A stretch of 57,431 nt of DNA from Chlamydiales bacterium (GCA_016213235.1 JACRBE010000016.1:1-57431), one strand, 5' to 3'. Positions 1 through 9,368 are shown, numbered from the stretch's first letter. Notes: generated by a model not told the origin, from the sequence alone. Translations and numbers: made by a program.

Positions 1-939
1 AAATATACTTATGATCTAAATGGCGGAAGACGTGCAATAGAGATCGGGAAACTGGGGACACTTTGTTCTCAATTTTATTTTCTCGTCATAGAAGATCAGG
101 AGATTGGACTCTACGATGCAAATGGAAATCTTATCCAGCTTAGAGTTCCGGGTGCTGCACCATATGAAGATATGGTTCAGCCGATTGCTATTGAAACTCC
201 GGATGCCACATATGCTCCGATACTTAGTTATTCAGGTAATATATTGAAACTTGTGGATACTACCACAAAGGAAATAATCTCCTTTGATAAACTTGATCCC
301 TTCGCGCAAAACATGATGGAATATGCTATATCGAATCCGATTACTCCATGGATTTACGCAGCTAAACACTGCGATTCCGAGTCAGGACTTATTTACTTTG
401 GCTCCAGATATTATGATTCTGATACCAGAAGATGGATTACGCTCGATCCTCTAGGACGCGTGCAGGTTGCAAACCTGTACAATTATGTGATGAATAATCC
501 CTTGCTGCTAATTGATGAGGATGGAGAGTCTTTTGCACTAGCTATTCCTGTTTTGAAATGGGGAGCAAAAAAGATAGCTATCAGTTTCATCCCCGGCATA
601 GGACAAGCTTTAACTTTAATTAGTGGAGCGATGGCACTCTATGAAAGTGCAAAGATCGGTTATCAGCTTTATAACAAATGGAAAGATGAAAAAACAGATC
701 CTCCTTATGATGGAGAAAAATTAGGTGAGGATCCTTCAAAATGTCCCGGAGAGGGATTTGAATGGAAAGAAAAAGGCTCTCCAAGCAGCGGAAAAGGTGC
801 TTGGTTTAATAAAAGAAAAGAACAATTTCTTCATCCTGATTTTAATCATCCGGGAGACGTGAAACCTCATTGGGATTATAATGGCCCTGAAGGAGAAGCT
901 CAGTTGTTTTTAGATGGTACATGGAGTCCGAAACCATGA
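1..939 (+). CDS. Rhs-repeat polymorphic toxin, C-terminal part (5' end outside window)
   Basis: The frame is open from base 1, so this is the end of a larger gene. It shows YD-repeat sequence (YTYDLNGG near the first codons, GLYDANGN) and the Rhs core signature GLIYFGSRYYD followed by RRWITLDPLG and YNYVMNNP. In Rhs proteins the part after this core is the variable toxin. Here it is about 130 residues: a hydrophobic segment (FALAIPVLKWG to ALTLISGAM), a charged linker, and a tip with HPDFNHPGDVKPHWDY ending in LFLDGTW. The tip resembles the polymorphic toxin type 37 family as I remember it; that is a tentative match. The next gene overlaps by ATGA and is probably the immunity gene. The delivery route is not visible here. 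Confidence 0.85.
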   Translation, partial: KYTYDLNGGRRAIEIGKLGTLCSQFYFLVIEDQEIGLYDANGNLIQLRVPGAAPYEDMVQPIAIETPDATYAPILSYSGNILKLVDTTTKEIISFDKLDPFAQNMMEYAISNPITPWIYAAKHCDSESGLIYFGSRYYDSDTRRWITLDPLGRVQVANLYNYVMNNPLLLIDEDGESFALAIPVLKWGAKKIAISFIPGIGQALTLISGAMALYESAKIGYQLYNKWKDEKTDPPYDGEKLGEDPSKCPGEGFEWKEKGSPSSGKGAWFNKRKEQFLHPDFNHPGDVKPHWDYNGPEGEAQLFLDGTWSPKP

Positions 940-1601
940 GTGCTTTAAGACCTTTAAAAAAGTATATAGTAGAGGGAAATCAGCAGGTAATTGCATATTT
1001 TAAAGACAAAATAGAAGGAGAGACTGCCTTTTCTAAAGCTCTTCTTTCTTCAATTAATTTTGATCAGGGGCAATTTTTTACTCTACTACCTGAAAATGCG
1101 GATTTGCATTTTCTTTATCAATTGCAATCAACTCAGATCTTACCTCAGGATCTAGTAGGTGAGATATATATTGAAAGCTTGGCACAAACTTTTTGTGGAA
1201 GATGGGTTAATTCTATGGAAGAAGAAATCGTTGATTATTTAGATCAATATATAAAAAAACACCCATCTTTATTTTATCTTTTTGATGATGTGCTTCGAGA
1301 CTATCCTAATGACATACCTAAAGAACTAATAAATCATGTAAGAAGTCACAATCAAGAGATCTATTATGTAGTTAATGAGACAACCTCAAATAAAGAAACC
1401 ATAAAAAGAATCATATTCAGTTCGAATGCAATATGGCATATGCTTGGTGTATGTATTGATAATATTACACTAGAAAAATTAAAAGAACCTCTCTCTTCTG
1501 AAGATGTAATGTCTCTTGCGAAAAATATACAGTTTATTATGACTCGAGCCTATGATGGGGCGGGATATTTGTTCTGGGAGAAAGGCAAGATCAAACACTA
1601 A
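936..1601 (+). CDS. Putative immunity protein for the Rhs toxin
   Basis: Unrecognised family, 221 residues from the ATG at 936. An in-frame ATG at 921 is possible, but 936 gives the ATGA overlap with the Rhs stop typical of toxin/immunity pairs. The protein is acidic, cytoplasmic-looking, and has no signal peptide or membrane segment. The next gene but one shares its pattern: FDQGQFF here against FEKGSFF there, then QILP against EILP, and KHPSLFYLFDDVLR against KNPTLFCIFEDVIR. The immunity role is inferred from position, overlap and the presence of a second paralogue. The C-terminal ~75 residues have no counterpart in the shorter copy. Confidence 0.65.
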   Translation: MSALRPLKKYIVEGNQQVIAYFKDKIEGETAFSKALLSSINFDQGQFFTLLPENADLHFLYQLQSTQILPQDLVGEIYIESLAQTFCGRWVNSMEEEIVDYLDQYIKKHPSLFYLFDDVLRDYPNDIPKELINHVRSHNQEIYYVVNETTSNKETIKRIIFSSNAIWHMLGVCIDNITLEKLKEPLSSEDVMSLAKNIQFIMTRAYDGAGYLFWEKGKIKH

Positions 1602-1685
1602 ATTTTTTCAAAAGTCAAAAGATATGTGGATTCTAGAGGTAATGGATATGATTTATTTCTTGATGGAACATGGAAAGAAAATTAA
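1602..1685 (+). pseudogene. Displaced Rhs toxin-tip remnant
   Basis: Directly after the first immunity gene's stop, the same frame encodes 27 residues ending in YDLFLDGTWKEN. This matches the end of the Rhs protein upstream (AQLFLDGTW), and the preceding VKRYVD lines up with VKPHWD there. No start codon or Rhs core is attached. It looks like the tail of an older, displaced toxin tip left between two immunity genes, a footprint known from Rhs/Cdi loci. The call rests on the DGTW match plus position. Confidence 0.65.
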
Positions 1686-1687
1686 TA

Positions 1688-2125
1688 ATGAAAGAATATA
1701 AAAAATATTTTTTAGAATTTGATAGTGCTTATAATTATTTCGTTAATTATCTGAATGATGGAAATAGCCTTGCAAAGCAATTAAGGAACAAGATTGCTTT
1801 TGAAAAGGGTAGTTTTTTTGCGTTAACCTCTTTACAAGCGGATTTAACTAAAATTAATGAGTTTAAAATAGGGGAAATACTTCCGGCAAATCCAATAATT
1901 GAAAAGAAGGTATTAGGAGAAAATTATCAAGCTAGAGTCCAAAGTACTTCATTTAATGAGTTAGCAGCTTTCATTCAGCAACAAATATCTAAAAATCCAA
2001 CATTATTTTGCATTTTTGAAGACGTTATCCGAATTCATCTACCTACAGAAAAAGAGCTAGAGGCCGAATTAAAACGAGAAATCAAAGAAATTGAAGGTTT
2101 AACTATCAAAGGGTTAAAGAGATAA
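1688..2125 (+). CDS. Second putative immunity protein (paralogue)
   Basis: A 145-residue protein from the ATG at 1688; an upstream in-frame ATG at 1670 lies inside the toxin-tip remnant and is less likely. It is a shorter paralogue of the preceding immunity gene, sharing the FEKGSFF, GEILP and NPTLFCIFEDVIR blocks, but it lacks the long C-terminal part. The start is 2 nt after the stop of the remnant, the arrangement expected for a toxin tip with its own cognate immunity gene. It ends in a charged helix (EKELEAELKREIKEIEGL). Function is inferred from context only. Confidence 0.6.
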   Translation: MKEYKKYFLEFDSAYNYFVNYLNDGNSLAKQLRNKIAFEKGSFFALTSLQADLTKINEFKIGEILPANPIIEKKVLGENYQARVQSTSFNELAAFIQQQISKNPTLFCIFEDVIRIHLPTEKELEAELKREIKEIEGLTIKGLKR

Positions 2126-2578
2126 GAAGATTCGCCACGCACTGCGTGGTGAATTCAGGTCTGTAAGGGATAATTCTAGTTTAGGTAGCAAGGAACGGAA
2201 AACTCCGTTAAGGGTCGGCCTCCTCTTCTTTTGGGTTGCGTAACGAGCGCAAATTTCCTTGAATAACAGATTCCGGTACTGCGAATGAATAGCGTCCCAG
2301 CATATTCCCCCTATGTCAGCATAGGGGTCTGCATATTACATAAAACTCCTTTTAGTTTATCTAAAAGCGACAACTATGCTGATATAGGGGGGGGGATGAC
2401 TCAGAGCTGCTGGATTGATCAGTGTTTTTGTTGCTTTCCTGCTTGCTTGAAGGAAATTGGGGCCTTGGTTTTTGTCCTTTAAGAACGGCAATTTCATCTT
2501 TCAGTTGTTGCACTAATTCCTTGAAAAAAGCCAATTTGTTTGTTAAAATGTCGATTTATTGTTTGGGAGAGAATCAAG
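2126..2578. other. Intergenic debris region
   Basis: About 450 bases without an intact gene between the Rhs cassette and the clpC terminator. It holds a short hairpin at the left end (CACGCA/TGCGTG near 2137-2149), a 31-codon minus-strand frame at 2208-2303 (begins MLGRYSFAVPES, no recognised family), two related AT/GC motifs around 2303-2330 and 2373-2392 containing GCTGA/GCATA-rich inverted words, a G9 tract at 2387-2395, and a transposase-like fragment listed separately. The mixture suggests past insertion and decay next to the toxin locus. Confidence 0.5.
2361..2555 (-). pseudogene. Transposase-like N-terminal fragment
   Basis: Minus-strand open frame without a start codon. It encodes a short coiled segment, FFKELVQQLKDEIAVLKGQK, followed by PRPQFPSSKQES. 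This is the style of the N-terminal leader of IS66-like and related DDE transposases (EIAVLKGQKPKP). No DDE catalytic part follows, and the frame runs into a C9 tract and a stop. I read it as a decayed insertion-sequence end. The exact IS family is not determined. Confidence 0.45.
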
Positions 2579-2622
2579 AAGCAATCCCTCTACTAACAAT
2601 TTAGTTAGTAGAGGGATTGCTT
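2579..2622 (-). terminator. Hairpin terminator downstream of clpC
   Basis: Perfect 19-bp inverted repeat (arms 2579-2597 and 2604-2622, beginning AAGCAATCCCTC) with a 6-nt AT loop, 8 nt past the clpC stop. The T-rich run lies on the plus-strand side, so it may work in both directions or mainly shield clpC from the Rhs side. Confidence 0.75.
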
Positions 2623-2629
2623 CGTTTTC

Positions 2630-5179
2630 TTAACTCTCTGCTGCAGCAGCTTCTAGCTTTTTATCTTTTTTCTTCTTTACAGGCTCTTTTGGCTCTTTTT
2701 TCTTTTTCTTATCAACAAAAACTAACTTTTCCTCTTCTACAGTAACAAGGAATTCTGTTTCTAAATCAGGCTCTGATAAGAGTCTTTCTGCAAGAGGATC
2801 TTCCAGTTCTTGTGTGATCACTCTTCGAATTGGTCTTGCTCCCATCTCCGGCTGGAATCCTTTGCTTACAAGAAAAGCTTTTGCTTTTTCATCAATCTCA
2901 AGTGTAACATTGCGTTTTGCAAGTCGTTTTTGTAATTTTTTCACCTCTAAATCAATGATGTTTGCAAGTTGAGGCTTATCAAGAGCTCTGAATATTACAA
3001 TGCTATCTAAACGGTTCATAAACTCCGGCTTAAAGTGCTTTTTCACCGCTTTTTCAATCTTGTCTTGCATATCCTGGTGGTTAATGAATCCATCTTCTGT
3101 GCCAAAGCCAACCTCTGTTGATTTACGAATCAGATCAGAACCCAGGTTGGAAGTCATAATGATCACGGTATTTCTAAAATCAATTTTTCTTCCAAGGGAA
3201 TCGGTTAATCTACCTTCTTCCAGTATTTGAAGAAGAAGGTTCAATACATCAGGATGCGCTTTTTCTACTTCATCAAAGAGTACAACGGAATAGGGGCGTT
3301 GACGCACCTGTTCTGTTAGTTGACCACCCTCTTCATATCCAACATATCCCGGAGGAGACCCTGTCATTTTCGATACAGCAAATTTTTCCATGTACTCTGT
3401 CATGTCGACTTGTATCAATGCGTCTTCTCCACCAAATAGTTGGACAGCCAGTTGCCTTGCAACAAGCGTTTTACCAACACCAGTAGGTCCTAAGAATAAA
3501 AATGCCCCAATAGGACGATTCGGATCTTTGATATCAGCCTTGCTGCGACGTATCGCTTTGCAAACAGTTTGGATCGCCTCATCTTGCCCTACGACGCTCT
3601 CTTTAAGAGTCTCTTGCATTTTTAAGACTTTTTGCGATTCTGCCTCCGTTAGCCTTGATACAGGAATACCAGTTACTTTGGATACAACCTTTGCAACATC
3701 ATCTTCATCAACCACTACTTTGTTTTCTTCTTTATTTCTTTCCCATTCGGTGCGAATTAGCTGTAATTTTTCTCTCAAGTTTTTTTCATTATCTCGAAGC
3801 TTGGCAGCTTTTTCGTATTCTTGTTTGCCAATCGCTTCTTCTTTTGCAAGACGCAATGTTTCGATATTTTCCTCTAACTCTGTAATTTCCTGTGGTTGGT
3901 GTAACATAGAAATTCTAGCTTTTGCTCCGGCTTCATCTAATAGGTCGATTGCTTTATCCGGTAAGAATCTACCTGCGATATAACGATCTGATAAAATAAC
4001 AGCGCTAGATATGGCGGTGTCAGTATAAGAACATTTATGATGTTCTTCATACTTCGATTTTAGTCCTGTTAAAATTTCAATAGAATCAGAGACTGTTGGA
4101 GGTGCTATCATGATTTTTTGAAATCTACGCTCCAGTGCTGCATCTTTTTCAATATGTTTTCTATATTCATCTAACGTTGTCGCTCCAATACATTGAATTT
4201 CTCCACGAGAAAGAGCAGGTTTTAAGATGTTGGAAGCATCAATAGCACCCTCTGCTGCCCCAGCGCCAACAATGGTATGCATTTCATCGATGAATAGTAA
4301 AATATTCCCATGCTTTTTTACTTCATCCATTACTGCTTTAATTCTCTCTTCAAATTGCCCACGATATTTCGTTCCGGCAATCATGAGAGTAAGATCTAAG
4401 GAGATAAGTTTTTTTCTAGCCAGGTTGTCTGGCACGTCACCAGAAATAATGGCATGCGCAAGCCCCTCCACAATAGCTGTCTTTCCAACACCTGCTTCTC
4501 CAATTAAAACAGGATTGTTTTTTCTCCTTCTGCAAAGTATTAGAATAAGACGCTCTACCTCTTCTTTTCTTCCAATCACAGGATCTAACTTGCCTTCCTT
4601 GCACAGCTCTGTTAAGTCATGACCATATGCCTTAAGTGCCGGCATTTTCTCTCCGGAAGCAGCAGTAGACTGTGTTTTTTCCTGATTGCCTTTGGTGGGA
4701 TTATTAGAAGCTATCATTCCCATTGGAGGTAATTGTAAATTAAATGTTTCGAGCTCTTTTAATACCTCTTTTCGTATCTCTTTTAAATTGATATTCAGAT
4801 TTTCGAGTATTTGAGCCGCAACACCATCTGATTGGCGGATAAGAGCGAGTAGTAAATGCTCTGTACCCACGTAGTTGTGATTTAAGCTGGCAGCCTCTTC
4901 ATTTGCATACTCAAAGACTTTTTTTACTTTTCCCGTTAAGGTAGGATCTCCATATACTTGTACCTCAGGCCCAAAACCAACAATTCTCTCTACTTCCGCA
5001 AGTATTGTTTCATAGTCGATATTTAAATTTTTGAGGACATTAACTGCAATGCCCTGACCTAATTTCATTAGCCCAAGCAAAATATGCTCTGTCCCCAAAT
5101 AATTATGGTTGAGTTTTTGTGCCTCTTTTTTTGCAAGCTTGATTACTTGTTTGGCTCTGTTGGTAAACTTGTCAAACAT
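2630..5179 (-). CDS. clpC: ATP-dependent Clp protease ATP-binding subunit ClpC
   Basis: AAA+ unfoldase that feeds substrates to ClpP. The 849 residues match the family length. Two Clp N-domain repeats (residues 1-145, each with LNHNYxGTEH), first Walker A GEAGVGKT (227-234) and Walker B LLFIDEMH (~295-301), a UVR motif in the middle domain (~446-472, [12 protein letters not shown]), second Walker A GPTGVGKT (564-571) and LFDEVEKAH, then the D2 small domain. The tail is very Lys-rich ([10 protein letters not shown]). An AAGG Shine-Dalgarno lies 8 nt before the ATG. It is divergent from the lipoate ligase gene, the same neighbour it has in C. trachomatis (CT285/CT286). Confidence 0.97.
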   Translation of the reverse strand: MFDKFTNRAKQVIKLAKKEAQKLNHNYLGTEHILLGLMKLGQGIAVNVLKNLNIDYETILAEVERIVGFGPEVQVYGDPTLTGKVKKVFEYANEEAASLNHNYVGTEHLLLALIRQSDGVAAQILENLNINLKEIRKEVLKELETFNLQLPPMGMIASNNPTKGNQEKTQSTAASGEKMPALKAYGHDLTELCKEGKLDPVIGRKEEVERLILILCRRRKNNPVLIGEAGVGKTAIVEGLAHAIISGDVPDNLARKKLISLDLTLMIAGTKYRGQFEERIKAVMDEVKKHGNILLFIDEMHTIVGAGAAEGAIDASNILKPALSRGEIQCIGATTLDEYRKHIEKDAALERRFQKIMIAPPTVSDSIEILTGLKSKYEEHHKCSYTDTAISSAVILSDRYIAGRFLPDKAIDLLDEAGAKARISMLHQPQEITELEENIETLRLAKEEAIGKQEYEKAAKLRDNEKNLREKLQLIRTEWERNKEENKVVVDEDDVAKVVSKVTGIPVSRLTEAESQKVLKMQETLKESVVGQDEAIQTVCKAIRRSKADIKDPNRPIGAFLFLGPTGVGKTLVARQLAVQLFGGEDALIQVDMTEYMEKFAVSKMTGSPPGYVGYEEGGQLTEQVRQRPYSVVLFDEVEKAHPDVLNLLLQILEEGRLTDSLGRKIDFRNTVIIMTSNLGSDLIRKSTEVGFGTEDGFINHQDMQDKIEKAVKKHFKPEFMNRLDSIVIFRALDKPQLANIIDLEVKKLQKRLAKRNVTLEIDEKAKAFLVSKGFQPEMGARPIRRVITQELEDPLAERLLSEPDLETEFLVTVEEEKLVFVDKKKKKEPKEPVKKKKDKKLEAAAAES

Positions 5180-5356
5180 GGATTATACCTTATTTTTATA
5201 TATGGTTTATCTTCAATCATAACAGAAAGTATATTATTATTGTCAGAAACAGCCAAAAAGGGCTAGCTGTGAGTTCTGTTATAAATCGTCATTCTAGCCA
5301 GTAGGCTGTTTTTTGGCAAAAATGTTTTAAAACATTAATAGTGAGAATGTTATTTC

Positions 5357-6082
5357 ATGTGGAACATAATAGACAGTGGTGTACAGTCCGCAAAAGTCAA
5401 TATGGAAATGGATGAAGAGCTCCTTCAACATATAAAAGAAGGGGATGATCCGATTTTACATTTTTATGACTGGGCACAACCTTCTATTACCTATGGTTAT
5501 TTTATTAATAAGGATAAATTACTTCATCATCATGGACTACAAAAGTGGTCCCTTGATATGGCGCGTAGACCAACAGGAGGTGGTATTGTATTTCACCTAT
5601 GGGATCTTGCTTTTTCTGTTATTGTACCGGCATCCCATGAAGGGTTTTTTGAAAATACAATGGAAAATTATCGATACATCAATCAAAAAGTGCTAGCCGC
5701 TGCCATGAAATATTTACATCTGTTTTCTCCTATGGAATTGCTCCAACAAGAATCTCTTCCTATGAGTAAAGATTGTGCCCATTTTTGTATGGCAAAACCA
5801 ACACAATACGATGTGATGATGAAAGGTAAAAAGATAGCAGGTGCTGCTCAAAGAAGAAAAAGACATGGATATTTACACCAGGGAACCATTGCTCTTGCAA
5901 AACCAATAGAGCATATTTTACAAGATACTTTGATAGATCCAAAAGTAATCGAAGCCATGGGGGTAAATACATTTTATTTTCTGCAAGAAGGATGGTCTGC
6001 TCAGGATTTAACTTCCGCAAGAGAAAAGTTCAAATTTTTATTGAAACAGTCTTTCGTGGAAACTAAATTCGATATGCATTAG
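5357..6082 (+). CDS. lplA: Lipoate-protein ligase A family protein
   Basis: 241 residues of the BPL/LplA catalytic fold, attaching lipoyl groups to lysines of acceptor proteins. The signature MARRPTGGGIVFH (about residues 70-82) and the lysine motif KGKKIAGAAQRR (about 156-167) are present, followed by LHQGTIAL. The adenylate-binding lysine is in KKIAG. The long C-terminal accessory domain of E. coli LplA is missing, as in other short chlamydial ligases. GcvH in this window is one possible acceptor, as are the E2 subunits encoded elsewhere. Divergent from clpC across 177 AT-rich bases. Confidence 0.88.
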   Translation: MWNIIDSGVQSAKVNMEMDEELLQHIKEGDDPILHFYDWAQPSITYGYFINKDKLLHHHGLQKWSLDMARRPTGGGIVFHLWDLAFSVIVPASHEGFFENTMENYRYINQKVLAAAMKYLHLFSPMELLQQESLPMSKDCAHFCMAKPTQYDVMMKGKKIAGAAQRRKRHGYLHQGTIALAKPIEHILQDTLIDPKVIEAMGVNTFYFLQEGWSAQDLTSAREKFKFLLKQSFVETKFDMH

Positions 6083-6111
6083 AATGACCAGGTAAAAAAT
6101 AAGGTTTTCCC

Positions 6112-7629
6112 ATGAGTAAAAGAAGCGCTATATCACCAACTAGAGCAGAGGATTATTCCTCATGGTATCAAGAAGTAATTAAAGCGGCAGATTTAGCAGA
6201 ACATTCTCCTGTGCGTGGATGTATGGTAATTAAGCCATGGGGATATGGTATTTGGGAGAATATAAGAGGGATATTAGATAAAAAATTTAAAGCAACAGGA
6301 CATCAAAACGCCTACTTTCCCTTATTTATTCCTCTTAGTTATTTTCAAAAAGAGGCTACTCATGTCGAGGGTTTTGCAACAGAGTGCGCTATTGTTACGC
6401 ATCATAGATTAGAAAAAAATGCAGAAGGCAAACTAGAAGTAGCATCTGAGTTAGAAGAGCCGTTAATTGTGAGACCAACATCAGAAATGATGATTGGAGA
6501 GATGTTTGCAAAATGGATCGAATCTTATCGCGACCTCCCATTAAAATTAAATCAATGGGCCAATGTTGTTAGATGGGAAATGAGAACAAGATTATTTCTT
6601 AGAACAGCAGAATTCTTATGGCAAGAAGGTCATACAGCGCATGCTACAAAAGAAGAGGCGCTTACACATACTAAAACGATGTTAGATGTTTATACAGAGG
6701 TGTGCAAAAACTATCTTGCTCTTCCATCAATACCAGGAAAAAAAACAGAACACGAACGCTTTCCTGGTGCTGAAGAAACTTTTACATTTGAAATGATGAT
6801 GCAAGATAGAAAAGCTCTACAAGGTGGAACCTCCCACTTTCTTGGGCAAAATTTTGCAAAAGCATCACAAATCAAATTCAAAAGTAAAGAGGGTAACGAC
6901 GAATTTGTATGGACTACCTCTTGGGGTTTTACGACAAGAATTATTGGTGCAATGATCATGGTCCACAGCGATGATGATGGATTTGTTTTACCTCCTAAAG
7001 TAGCCCCATCTCATATTGTAATTATTCCTATTGTTCCTAAAGAAGAGTTAAGACAAGGTATCTTGGACTTTGCAGCAAAAATACAAAAACAATTATCAGA
7101 GATCTCTTATGCAGGAATCCCTGTTGATGTGATAGTAGATGAGCGGGATATGACAAATGGAGAAAAGAATTGGTTCTGGATTAAAAAGGGTATCCCTATC
7201 CGTATAGAAATAGGACCAAAAGAGGTAGAAAATAAAAGCTTAAGCATCGCTTTTCGTCATAGAGGGCATAAAGATAAAATAAACTTATCTCTTGATGAAC
7301 TATCCTCCCAGTTGGTAACACTATTGGATGATATGCATCAAAGTCTTTATAAAAAAGCGAATCTCTTTTTGAAAGAACATACCAAAGATATTACCGATAA
7401 AAAAGCCTTTTACCAGTTTTTTACTCCAAATGATGCAGAAAAGCCGGAAATACATGGTGGCTTTGCTAAAGTATATTATGCAGGTAATACGGACATTGAA
7501 AAGAGCCTGAAAGAGGAGCTTGGTGTAACGATCCGATGTATCCCACTTGAGCAATCCGGCAAGAGAGGAACTTGTATCTTTACAGGTAAAGAAACAAACA
7601 CTCAAGTAATTTTTGCAAAAGCCTATTAA
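6112..7629 (+). CDS. proS: Prolyl-tRNA synthetase, archaeal/eukaryotic-type
   Basis: Class II aminoacyl-tRNA synthetase charging tRNA-Pro. 505 residues, much shorter than the ~570-residue bacterial form with its inserted editing domain. Motif 2 region VRPTSEMMIGEMF and VVRWEMRTRLFLRTAEFLWQ, TSHFLGQNFAK, and motif 3 TTSWGFTTRIIGAMIM are clear. An anticodon-binding domain follows (about 285-390) and a C-terminal zinc-like domain ending in a terminal Tyr (FAKAY), a hallmark of the archaeal/eukaryotic type. It starts 29 nt after lplA and may be cotranscribed. The C. trachomatis ProS I recall is of the bacterial form, so this may be a replacement by transfer. Confidence 0.93.
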   Translation: MSKRSAISPTRAEDYSSWYQEVIKAADLAEHSPVRGCMVIKPWGYGIWENIRGILDKKFKATGHQNAYFPLFIPLSYFQKEATHVEGFATECAIVTHHRLEKNAEGKLEVASELEEPLIVRPTSEMMIGEMFAKWIESYRDLPLKLNQWANVVRWEMRTRLFLRTAEFLWQEGHTAHATKEEALTHTKTMLDVYTEVCKNYLALPSIPGKKTEHERFPGAEETFTFEMMMQDRKALQGGTSHFLGQNFAKASQIKFKSKEGNDEFVWTTSWGFTTRIIGAMIMVHSDDDGFVLPPKVAPSHIVIIPIVPKEELRQGILDFAAKIQKQLSEISYAGIPVDVIVDERDMTNGEKNWFWIKKGIPIRIEIGPKEVENKSLSIAFRHRGHKDKINLSLDELSSQLVTLLDDMHQSLYKKANLFLKEHTKDITDKKAFYQFFTPNDAEKPEIHGGFAKVYYAGNTDIEKSLKEELGVTIRCIPLEQSGKRGTCIFTGKETNTQVIFAKAY

Positions 7630-7857
7630 TCTATAGATAAGGTAGTTTGTTGATTATAATTGATTAAATATCAATACACTAAGAAAGCGATTGTAAAATC
7701 TGTATCTGATAGTTAAAAATGCCTTGGAAAATCTATAAGTGATATGGTTTTATAAGCAAAAAAACGCTCACCTCTTGATAAAATGTAAATTATTTGGTAG
7801 GGATGTAGATGGTATATAGATGCAATAATAGTTATTAGATCGTATTTTAAGGAAACA

Positions 7858-9060
7858 ATGCGTCCGGAAAAATCAAATAAGCCACAATTTATCATTTTGT
7901 TGCTTCTCGTATCGTTTGCCTCGGTTGGAGCTGTTCTTTTTACGCCGGCACTTCCTTCCATCACATTATTTTTTCATGTGACGGAGAGTCAATCACAATT
8001 TACTATTACTTCTTATCTTATTGGGTATGCTTTAGGACAACTTCCTTATGGCCCTATAGCCAATAGATTTGGAAGAAAAACTACTCTTTATATGGGTATT
8101 TCTTTAGCAATTATAGGATCTTTGCTATGCGCTTTTTCATCACCGCTTCATTCATTTGGATTATTAGTTATGGCGCGGTTTTTGCAAGCAATTGGTTCTT
8201 GTGTTGGTCTAAAAATCAGTTTTACCATGGTTGCTGATGTCTATAACCAAAAAGATGCAACAAAAATGATCTCTCGTATCCTTATTGCATTTGCTATCAT
8301 GCCGGGGATTGCAATGGCCATTGGAGGATGGTTAACTCAATTATTTAACTGGGAAAGCTGCTTTTATTTCCTTGCTCTTTTTGGAGTATTTGTTTTATGT
8401 CTCTCTTCCAAATTACCGGAAACAGCAAAATCATTGGATCGTAATGCTCTAAATATATCTTCGATCATTCATGGTTATGCATTAAAATTTAAGAACAAAC
8501 GCCTTGTAATCAGTGGATTCATGATGGGTTGTGGGTCTGCCGTAGCATATGTCTTTGCTTCAAAAGCGCCTTTTATCGGAATCATCTTACTTGGACTCGA
8601 ACCCGATATCTTTGGTACTTATAACCTAATTCCTCTCTTGGGGATGTTGCTCGGAGCGCTTTTAGCTGCTAAACTATCAGGGCGATTTTCCCTACTTGGT
8701 ATTCTTCTGACAGGAATTGTGGCCTCTCTTATAGCAACCTTTACCATGTTAATACCATTTTCAATAGGAAGGCTCAATCCTGTATCTTTATTTGTCCCAA
8801 TGTTTTTGATTTATCTAGCTGAATCCCTTGTTTTTGCTAATATCTCATCTTTTGGTTTAGCGAATGCAAAAAACAAAGCAAATGGCTCAGCAGTATTGAA
8901 TTTTATCAACTTAAGCACCACGGTTGTGGCGGTTCTCTTATTAGAATTCATTTATCCGGAATCAGTTGTTTTACTACCCCTTAGTTTTATTATTTTCTTT
9001 TTTATTATGTTTTTACTCTGGATCTATCTTAGAAAACTTGATGCTACTACATCATCTTAA
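7858..9060 (+). CDS. MFS drug-resistance-type transporter (Bcr/CflA-like)
   Basis: 400 residues with about 12 hydrophobic segments, the DHA1 drug:H+ antiporter layout. After TM2 it has GYALGQLPYGPIANRFGRK, the family's motif A region (GPIADRFGRR type), and in TM5 the proline/glycine-rich AIMPGIAMAIGGWL (motif C position). Closest in style to Bcr/CflA bicyclomycin-type exporters. The substrate cannot be read from sequence. AAGGAAAC directly upstream of the ATG acts as the ribosome site. It stands alone, with a 228-nt gap after proS and a convergent HigA-like gene 2 nt downstream. Confidence 0.85.
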   Translation: MRPEKSNKPQFIILLLLVSFASVGAVLFTPALPSITLFFHVTESQSQFTITSYLIGYALGQLPYGPIANRFGRKTTLYMGISLAIIGSLLCAFSSPLHSFGLLVMARFLQAIGSCVGLKISFTMVADVYNQKDATKMISRILIAFAIMPGIAMAIGGWLTQLFNWESCFYFLALFGVFVLCLSSKLPETAKSLDRNALNISSIIHGYALKFKNKRLVISGFMMGCGSAVAYVFASKAPFIGIILLGLEPDIFGTYNLIPLLGMLLGALLAAKLSGRFSLLGILLTGIVASLIATFTMLIPFSIGRLNPVSLFVPMFLIYLAESLVFANISSFGLANAKNKANGSAVLNFINLSTTVVAVLLLEFIYPESVVLLPLSFIIFFFIMFLLWIYLRKLDATTSS

Positions 9061-9062
9061 GT

Positions 9063-9368
9063 TTAATGTACCGTAGGCATGCGACGACAACAACGAATTA
9101 AGGAGCGAATTTTTGGTTTTTGAGTCCGTAGCTTCCATAAATCTAATGCCATTTGAGCATTAAGCCAAAAGGTAGGAGTTGTATCAAAAGCTGCAGCGAA
9201 TTTAATTGCCATTTCCGGTGTTATACTAGCCTTTTCATTAATAATACGATTAATTACTTTATGGTCACAACTAAGATAGCTTGCTAATTCCTTTTGGGTC
9301 AGTCTTAAAGGCACAAGGAATTCTTCAAATAGAATTTCTCCGGGAGAGGTGGGCTTGCGTTGCATCAT
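9063..9368 (-). CDS. higA: HigA-like antitoxin / XRE-family regulator, orphan
   Basis: 101 residues with the addiction-module antidote signature: SPGEILFEEFLVPLRLTQ, then a helix-turn-helix (QKELASYLSCDHKVINRIIN) and TPEMAIKFAAAFDTTPTFWLNAQ. In HigBA systems the antitoxin follows the RelE-fold toxin gene higB. Here the 80 bases upstream hold no such toxin and the next gene upstream is unrelated, so it is an orphan antitoxin or a stand-alone repressor. The last ~15 residues (SLIRCCRRMPTVH) look like run-on sequence after the domain. Confidence 0.85.
   Translation of the reverse strand: MMQRKPTSPGEILFEEFLVPLRLTQKELASYLSCDHKVINRIINEKASITPEMAIKFAAAFDTTPTFWLNAQMALDLWKLRTQKPKIRSLIRCCRRMPTVH

Noticed and set aside
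2126-2290. Possible rRNA fragment (GTTGCGTAACGAGCGCAA near 2233)
   Set aside because: The short match to a 16S rRNA motif does not extend on either side.
2285-2604. Two short plus-strand frames beside the transposase fragment
   Set aside because: They overlap the terminator and the transposase-like remnant and show no protein family.
3390-3983. Long plus-strand open frames opposite clpC (also at 3655, 4227, 5084)
   Set aside because: They lie wholly on the opposite strand of clpC, have no domains or ribosome sites, and are shadows of its codon usage.
5760-6020. Minus-strand frame inside lplA
   Set aside because: Antisense to a clear ligase; no start context or family.
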